The notes under the pieces: generated by a model | Databases searched by the model: none | What the model was told of the DNA's origin: nothing | The model's input: the letters and a program-made list of their open reading frames with translations, nothing else | Translations under genes and position numbers: made by a program | NCBI GenBank assembly: GCA_016793585.1 | Contig: JAEUJR010000451.1 | Coordinates: forward strand, 1 to 12,389 | Reading direction: 5' to 3' | Length of the DNA: 12,389 nucleotides | DNA from: Archangium sp. | Lineage (GTDB): Bacteria; Myxococcota; Myxococcia; Myxococcales; Myxococcaceae | Shown here: positions 9,370 to 12,389 of the stretch, in pieces | Position numbering within the stretch: the stretch's first letter is position 1 | Layout: each line of letters begins with the position of its first letter

Positions 9370-10470
9370 GTCGTCGGGCTCGCGGCCTTCGGCGGCCTGG
9401 TGTTGCCGGTCCTTCCAGACGGTCATCGCGTAGTCGACCAGCGTGTCGAGGTACGTGCTCAGCGGCGGGCACCGTACGCCGGTGCCGTCGAGCAGCTCGA
9501 GGGCAGTGTGGCAGTTGTAGAGCGCGAGGTGGTTCACGTAGTTGATCGCGGCGCGCTGCGGGCGGGCCAGCTTCTCGAGGCCGGGCAGGCGCAGCATGAA
9601 GTCGGCGGCGCGGGCCGAGACGTTGAAGCGGGGCAGCTTGCGGTTCGACTTCGCGGCGATCAGCTCGTACACGCGCCGCGCCGACATGGGGTTCGGGTCG
9701 ACGAGGTGCACCGTCTTGCCCCTGGCGGCCGGGTTCTGCGCGAGCAGCCACGTCGCGTCGGTGACGAAGTCGACCGGCACCACGTTGAGCGGCGCCACGC
9801 CGTTGCCCGGCAGCGGCAGGGGAATCACCAGCGGCGACATCACCAGCAGCATGCCGAGGTAGTAGGGCCCGTCGAAGCGTTCGATCTCTCCGGTGCGCGA
9901 GTCGCCGACGACGGTCGAGGGTCGAATGACGGTGATCGGCAGCTCCTCCATGGCGCGCTGCACGAGCTTCTCGGCGAGAAACTTCGTCTCTTCGTACGGG
10001 TTGCGAAAGCCCTGGCCGCAGTCGAGCTCGTCTTCGGCGATGACGCCGACGCGATCGCCCGAGACGTACGTGGTGCTGAAGTGCACCAGCCGCTCGAGGT
10101 GCTTTGCGTCTTTCGCCAGCTCGAGCACGTGCCGGGTGCCGTGCACGTTCACCTGATGGGCCGTCTCGCGCGGCATGCCCAGGTACGAGATGGCCGCGAG
10201 GTGGAAGACGTGCGTCACCTCGTCGCACAGCCGCTGGTACTCGGGGCCAGAGAGGCCGAGGTGAATGTCGACGATGTCGCCCGAGAGAATGTCGATGGGC
10301 GCGGGGCCCAGCTTCGAGGCGTACTGGGTGGCCTCCTTCACGAAGCGCGGCTGCACGAGCAGCACGATGCGTTTGTCGGGCGCCACCTTCGCGAGGTGAC
10401 GAACCAACCGCTTGCCGATGAAGCCGGGGTAGCCGGTGACGAAGATGGTGCCTGACACGCGCGGCAGCAT
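9355..10470 (-). CDS. Extended SDR-family NAD(P)-binding oxidoreductase
   Basis: A 371-residue protein of the extended short-chain dehydrogenase/reductase group, closest in style to the NAD_binding_4 (male-sterility / thioester-reductase-like) branch. Visible elements are the Rossmann motif TGYPGFIG (12-19), FHLAAISYLG (89-98), NVHGTRHVLELA (108-119), the catalytic Ser/Thr region HFSTTYVSGD (130-139), the Tyr-Lys pair in NPYEETKFLAEKL (Tyr159, Lys163), and VIRPSTVVGDS (181-191). This branch includes fatty acyl-CoA/ACP reductases and sugar-nucleotide or lipid-modifying enzymes. The substrate cannot be told from sequence alone. ATG 10470 gives a short lead-in to the Rossmann fold, and GTG 10458 is also possible. 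Longer forms would overlap coaE. It is the last gene of a reverse-strand operon, 46 bases after coaE. There is no signal peptide. Confidence 0.87.
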   Translation of the reverse strand: MLPRVSGTIFVTGYPGFIGKRLVRHLAKVAPDKRIVLLVQPRFVKEATQYASKLGPAPIDILSGDIVDIHLGLSGPEYQRLCDEVTHVFHLAAISYLGMPRETAHQVNVHGTRHVLELAKDAKHLERLVHFSTTYVSGDRVGVIAEDELDCGQGFRNPYEETKFLAEKLVQRAMEELPITVIRPSTVVGDSRTGEIERFDGPYYLGMLLVMSPLVIPLPLPGNGVAPLNVVPVDFVTDATWLLAQNPAARGKTVHLVDPNPMSARRVYELIAAKSNRKLPRFNVSARAADFMLRLPGLEKLARPQRAAINYVNHLALYNCHTALELLDGTGVRCPPLSTYLDTLVDYAMTVWKDRQHQAAEGREPDDPLDR

Positions 10471-10516
10471 AGACCCGGCGCGCGAACCGTCGAGCGTGCC
10501 CCACCGTCGTGGCGCG

Positions 10517-11113
10517 TCAGCCCCGCGCGAGCATCTGGCGCCACACCTCGTCGACCTGTGCGGCAGTCGCTTCGGGCGTGCCACCGTTGTCGATGATCCA
10601 CGTGGCGAAGGGCCGCTTGGCGTCGAGCGGCATCTGGGCGTCGATGCGCGCGTCGGCTTCGGCGGCGGTCAGCTGGTTGCGGGCCATGAGTCGCGCCCGT
10701 TGCACCGCTCTCGGAGCCACCACCAGCACCACGCCCGAGAGCCCTTCGTGCAGCCGGTTCTCGATCAACAGCGGTGCGTCGTAGAGCGCGCGCGGGGCGC
10801 CCGACTCGGCGAGCGCGATCGACTGCTCGAGCACGGCCTGGCGAATGCGCGGGTGGGTGATGGCGTTGAGGGCTTCACGTTCGCCGGGGTTCGAGAAGAT
10901 GCGCGCTGCGAGCGCCGCGCGATCGAGCGTGCCTTCGGCGCTGACGACACCGGGGAAGCGCGCGGCGATCTCGGCGAGCGCGGGCTGGCCCCTGGCCACC
11001 ACCTCTCGCGCCACCACGTCGGCGTCGATGAGCGGCAGGCCCTTCTCGACGAAGCGCTTCGCGACGGTCGACTTCCCGGTCGCGATGCCGCCGGTCAGAC
11101 CGTACAGCTGCAC
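10517..11113 (-). CDS. coaE: Dephospho-CoA kinase
   Basis: A 198-residue enzyme, the usual CoaE size, catalysing the last step of coenzyme A synthesis (ATP-dependent 3'-phosphorylation of dephospho-CoA) in the cytoplasm. Motifs are the P-loop GLTGGIATGKST (5-16), the IDADVVAREV segment (29-38) with its catalytic-site Asp, AITHPRIR (84-91), YDAPLLIE (111-118), and the lid with RLMARNQLTAAEADARI (141-157). The start is GTG 11113, one base after the stop of the upstream secreted protein, with AAGG six bases upstream. Longer versions in this frame run antisense through that gene. CoaE supplies CoA in general, so its link to the reductase downstream is probably only co-transcription. Confidence 0.95.
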   Translation of the reverse strand: MQLYGLTGGIATGKSTVAKRFVEKGLPLIDADVVAREVVARGQPALAEIAARFPGVVSAEGTLDRAALAARIFSNPGEREALNAITHPRIRQAVLEQSIALAESGAPRALYDAPLLIENRLHEGLSGVVLVVAPRAVQRARLMARNQLTAAEADARIDAQMPLDAKRPFATWIIDNGGTPEATAAQVDEVWRQMLARG

Positions 11114-11114
11114 G

Positions 11115-11585
11115 TCAGGCCTTCGCGGGCAGAAAGGCGAACGAGAGCACGGTGCCGTCTTCCTTGAAGAACACCGCGAGCCCCAGGCGCTGGTAGATGA
11201 AGTGGGGCTTCTTGCCGGCGCCCGACTCCTTGAGGAAGTAGCAGGGTGAGGTGAGATCGGGGTCCTTCTTGCGGGGCGGGCACTGCGGCCCGTAGCTCTC
11301 TTCGACCGCGGCCTTGTCGATGACTGGCGAGACGTAGACGTCGATGCGCGCGACGGTGTCACCGGCCGGTGAGAGCTTGAACTGCGCCTGCACCGTTCCG
11401 GGGATCGCCTGCAGCCCGGCATAGATGAGAACGGTCTGGCCCTTCATGTCGGCCTTGTTGGTGGGCTGGCCGAACTTGCCGAACACATCGAGCGTGCTCG
11501 ACACACCCGGTTCGATGCCCTGCCACGGCTTGGCGAACACGGCGGGCGACAACAGGAGAAGTCCCAATGAGAGGAAGCGCGACAT
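11115..11585 (-). CDS. Secreted protein of unknown function, BamE/SmpA-like N-terminal motif
   Basis: I do not recognise a named family. The 156-residue product starts with a clear signal peptide (MSRFLSLGLLLLSPAVFA, likely cut before KPWQG), so it should be periplasmic or secreted. The mature start, WQGIEPGVSSTLDVFGKFGQ, recalls the G-x-S/T-x3-V-x3-F/L-G-x-P motif of small BLIP-fold proteins such as SmpA/OmlA (BamE). Two strands, a Lys/Pro-rich loop with two cysteines (102 and 115, a possible disulfide) and a final hydrophobic strand pair follow. The fold suggestion is inference. ATG 11585 gives the best signal peptide; ATG 11600 would add five residues. It is the first gene of the reverse operon, one base before coaE, and is divergent from the cytochrome gene with at most 30 bases between starts. 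Confidence 0.72.
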   Translation of the reverse strand: MSRFLSLGLLLLSPAVFAKPWQGIEPGVSSTLDVFGKFGQPTNKADMKGQTVLIYAGLQAIPGTVQAQFKLSPAGDTVARIDVYVSPVIDKAAVEESYGPQCPPRKKDPDLTSPCYFLKESGAGKKPHFIYQRLGLAVFFKEDGTVLSFAFLPAKA

Positions 11586-11615
11586 GGTGAGCACGTGCAT
11601 GCTACGCCAGACGCG
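11586..11615. promoter_or_regulatory. Very short divergent intergenic region
   Basis: Only 30 bases separate the divergent ATGs at 11585 (-) and 11616 (+). The region contains the 8-base palindrome GCACGTGC (11591-11598) inside GGTGAGCACGTGC. With so little space, at least one promoter must lie inside the opposite gene, or transcription must come from further away. If the forward gene uses GTG 11595, the gap shrinks to nine bases. Confidence 0.35.
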
Positions 11616-12152
11616 ATGGCTTCGAGCTTTCTTCGTGTCGGGTTCGCGGTGGTGATGTGCGCCTCGTCGGGTGCGCTCGCGTACGACTTTCTGGGCGCCG
11701 AGAGCTGCCAGAGCTGCCACCCCGACGCCTACACCACGTGGAAGGCCTCGCCGCACGCGCGCGCGAAAGACGTGCTCTCGCCGACCCAGCAGCGCGACGC
11801 GCGGTGCCTGTCGTGTCACTCGCCCAACGACGTCGATCAGAAGCAGGCCGGCGTCACCTGCGAGACGTGCCACGGCGGCGGCCAGTACTACTCGCCGAAG
11901 TACATCATGAAGGACCCCGAGCTGGCCCGGCTCTCAGGCCTCGTCGACCCGACCGAGAAGGCCTGCCGCGGCTGCCACGACGCCTCGAGCCCTTCGCTCA
12001 AGCCCTTCGACTTCGCCTCGCGCCTCAAGGCGATGGATCACTGGTCGACCGAGCGCGCGAAGAAGAAGGAGCAGTCCTCCTCGCGAACGCCCGGCACCTT
12101 CCTCAAGTTCGGCGCCTGGCTCGGTCACCAGGGCGCGATCGTTCGGCGGTGA
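11616..12152 (+). CDS. Secreted tetraheme cytochrome c (cytochrome c554-like)
   Basis: A 178-residue periplasmic protein with a signal peptide (about residues 1-22, likely cut after ALA) and four CxxCH heme sites: CQSCH (31-35), CLSCH (64-68), CETCH (82-86) and CRGCH (117-121). The spacing and the first-heme context [20 protein letters not shown] match the cytochrome c554/c' group. His47 and His142 are candidate distal ligands, and the C-terminus after about 145 is basic and heme-free. Proteins of this group carry electrons or act in nitrogen-oxide and other periplasmic redox reactions. No oxidoreductase partner is seen nearby, so its job is open. ATG 11616 gives a normal signal peptide. GTG 11595, preceded by GGTGAG, would add seven residues. 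It ends four bases before engB. Cys15 in the signal region does not fit a good lipobox. Confidence 0.9.
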   Translation: MASSFLRVGFAVVMCASSGALAYDFLGAESCQSCHPDAYTTWKASPHARAKDVLSPTQQRDARCLSCHSPNDVDQKQAGVTCETCHGGGQYYSPKYIMKDPELARLSGLVDPTEKACRGCHDASSPSLKPFDFASRLKAMDHWSTERAKKKEQSSSRTPGTFLKFGAWLGHQGAIVRR

Positions 12153-12156
12153 GCAC

Positions 12157-12389
12157 GTGCTGAAGGTTCTCGACGCGGTCTTCGTCACCACCGCCACGAA
12201 GGCCAGCCAGTGGCCGCGTGAGCCCGTGCCCGAGGTGGCCTTCGTCGGCCGCTCCAACGTCGGCAAGTCGTCGATGATCAACACGCTCGCCCAGCGCAAC
12301 AAGCTGGTTCGCGTGTCGAACACGCCCGGCCGAACGCGCACGCTCAACTTCTTCGACGTCACCATGGAGTCGCACGCGAAGAAGCGCGT
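12157..12389 (+). CDS. engB: EngB/YsxC-family ribosome-assembly GTPase (5' part, cut by window end)
   Basis: The N-terminal 77 codons of a YihA/YsxC/EngB GTPase, open to the end of the window. The protein begins at GTG 12157, with GGTGA five to nine bases upstream. It shows [19 protein letters not shown] (the G1/P-loop, about residues 28-46) and the family-specific [13 protein letters not shown] in the switch region. EngB binds GTP and is needed for late assembly of the large ribosomal subunit in the cytoplasm. The G3 (DxPG), G4 and G5 motifs would lie beyond the window. The four-base gap to the cytochrome gene suggests co-transcription or coupling. Confidence 0.92.
   Translation, partial: MLKVLDAVFVTTATKASQWPREPVPEVAFVGRSNVGKSSMINTLAQRNKLVRVSNTPGRTRTLNFFDVTMESHAKKR

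Noticed and set aside
9400..10455. 351-codon forward open frame opposite the SDR gene
   Set aside because: The reverse strand encodes a clear Rossmann-fold reductase; the forward frame has no domain.

Overview
The window is a GC-rich bacterial chromosome segment. Gene content and protein style (a tailless DnaK paralogue next to a J-protein, a long Pro-rich TPR protein, a Smr protein and HslVU beside xerC) suggest a Myxococcota-type deltaproteobacterium. This is inference from sequence style, not a taxonomic placement. It looks like ordinary chromosome: no insertion sequence, CRISPR array, rRNA, tRNA or prophage module was seen.

Layout. Positions 1-1044 (+) hold the 3' end of a XerC-type tyrosine recombinase, followed one base later by a Smr-domain protein. 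A 225-bp convergent gap follows. A lone reverse-strand gene (1626-1270) resembles the Imm22 immunity-protein family. It is divergent from a long forward operon (1739-9323): hslV, hslU, argD, a J-domain/TPR protein, a DnaK-family chaperone without the usual acidic tail, and a large Pro-rich protein with TPR-like ends and a putative winged-helix C-terminus. Gaps within this operon are -1 to 13 bases, so co-transcription is likely.

A short convergent junction (9324-9354) separates it from a reverse-strand operon read from 11585 down to 9355: a secreted protein of unknown function, coaE (dephospho-CoA kinase), and an extended short-chain dehydrogenase/reductase. Divergent from that operon, from about 11600 onward (+), are a secreted tetraheme cytochrome c and the start of engB (yihA/ysxC), cut by the window end.

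How the genes work together. The forward operon is a protein quality-control cluster: the HslVU ATP-dependent protease, then a J-protein/Hsp70 pair and a third protein that may be its client or adaptor. argD is a metabolic gene embedded in it. The most interesting parts are (a) the J/TPR - DnaK - TPR/Pro-rich/winged-helix cassette, (b) repeated W-box and R-[ST]-T-P-P modules in the third protein, and (c) the orphan immunity-like gene between smr and hslV. None of these is proven to be a new system. They are the places where the sequence is least explained by standard annotation.
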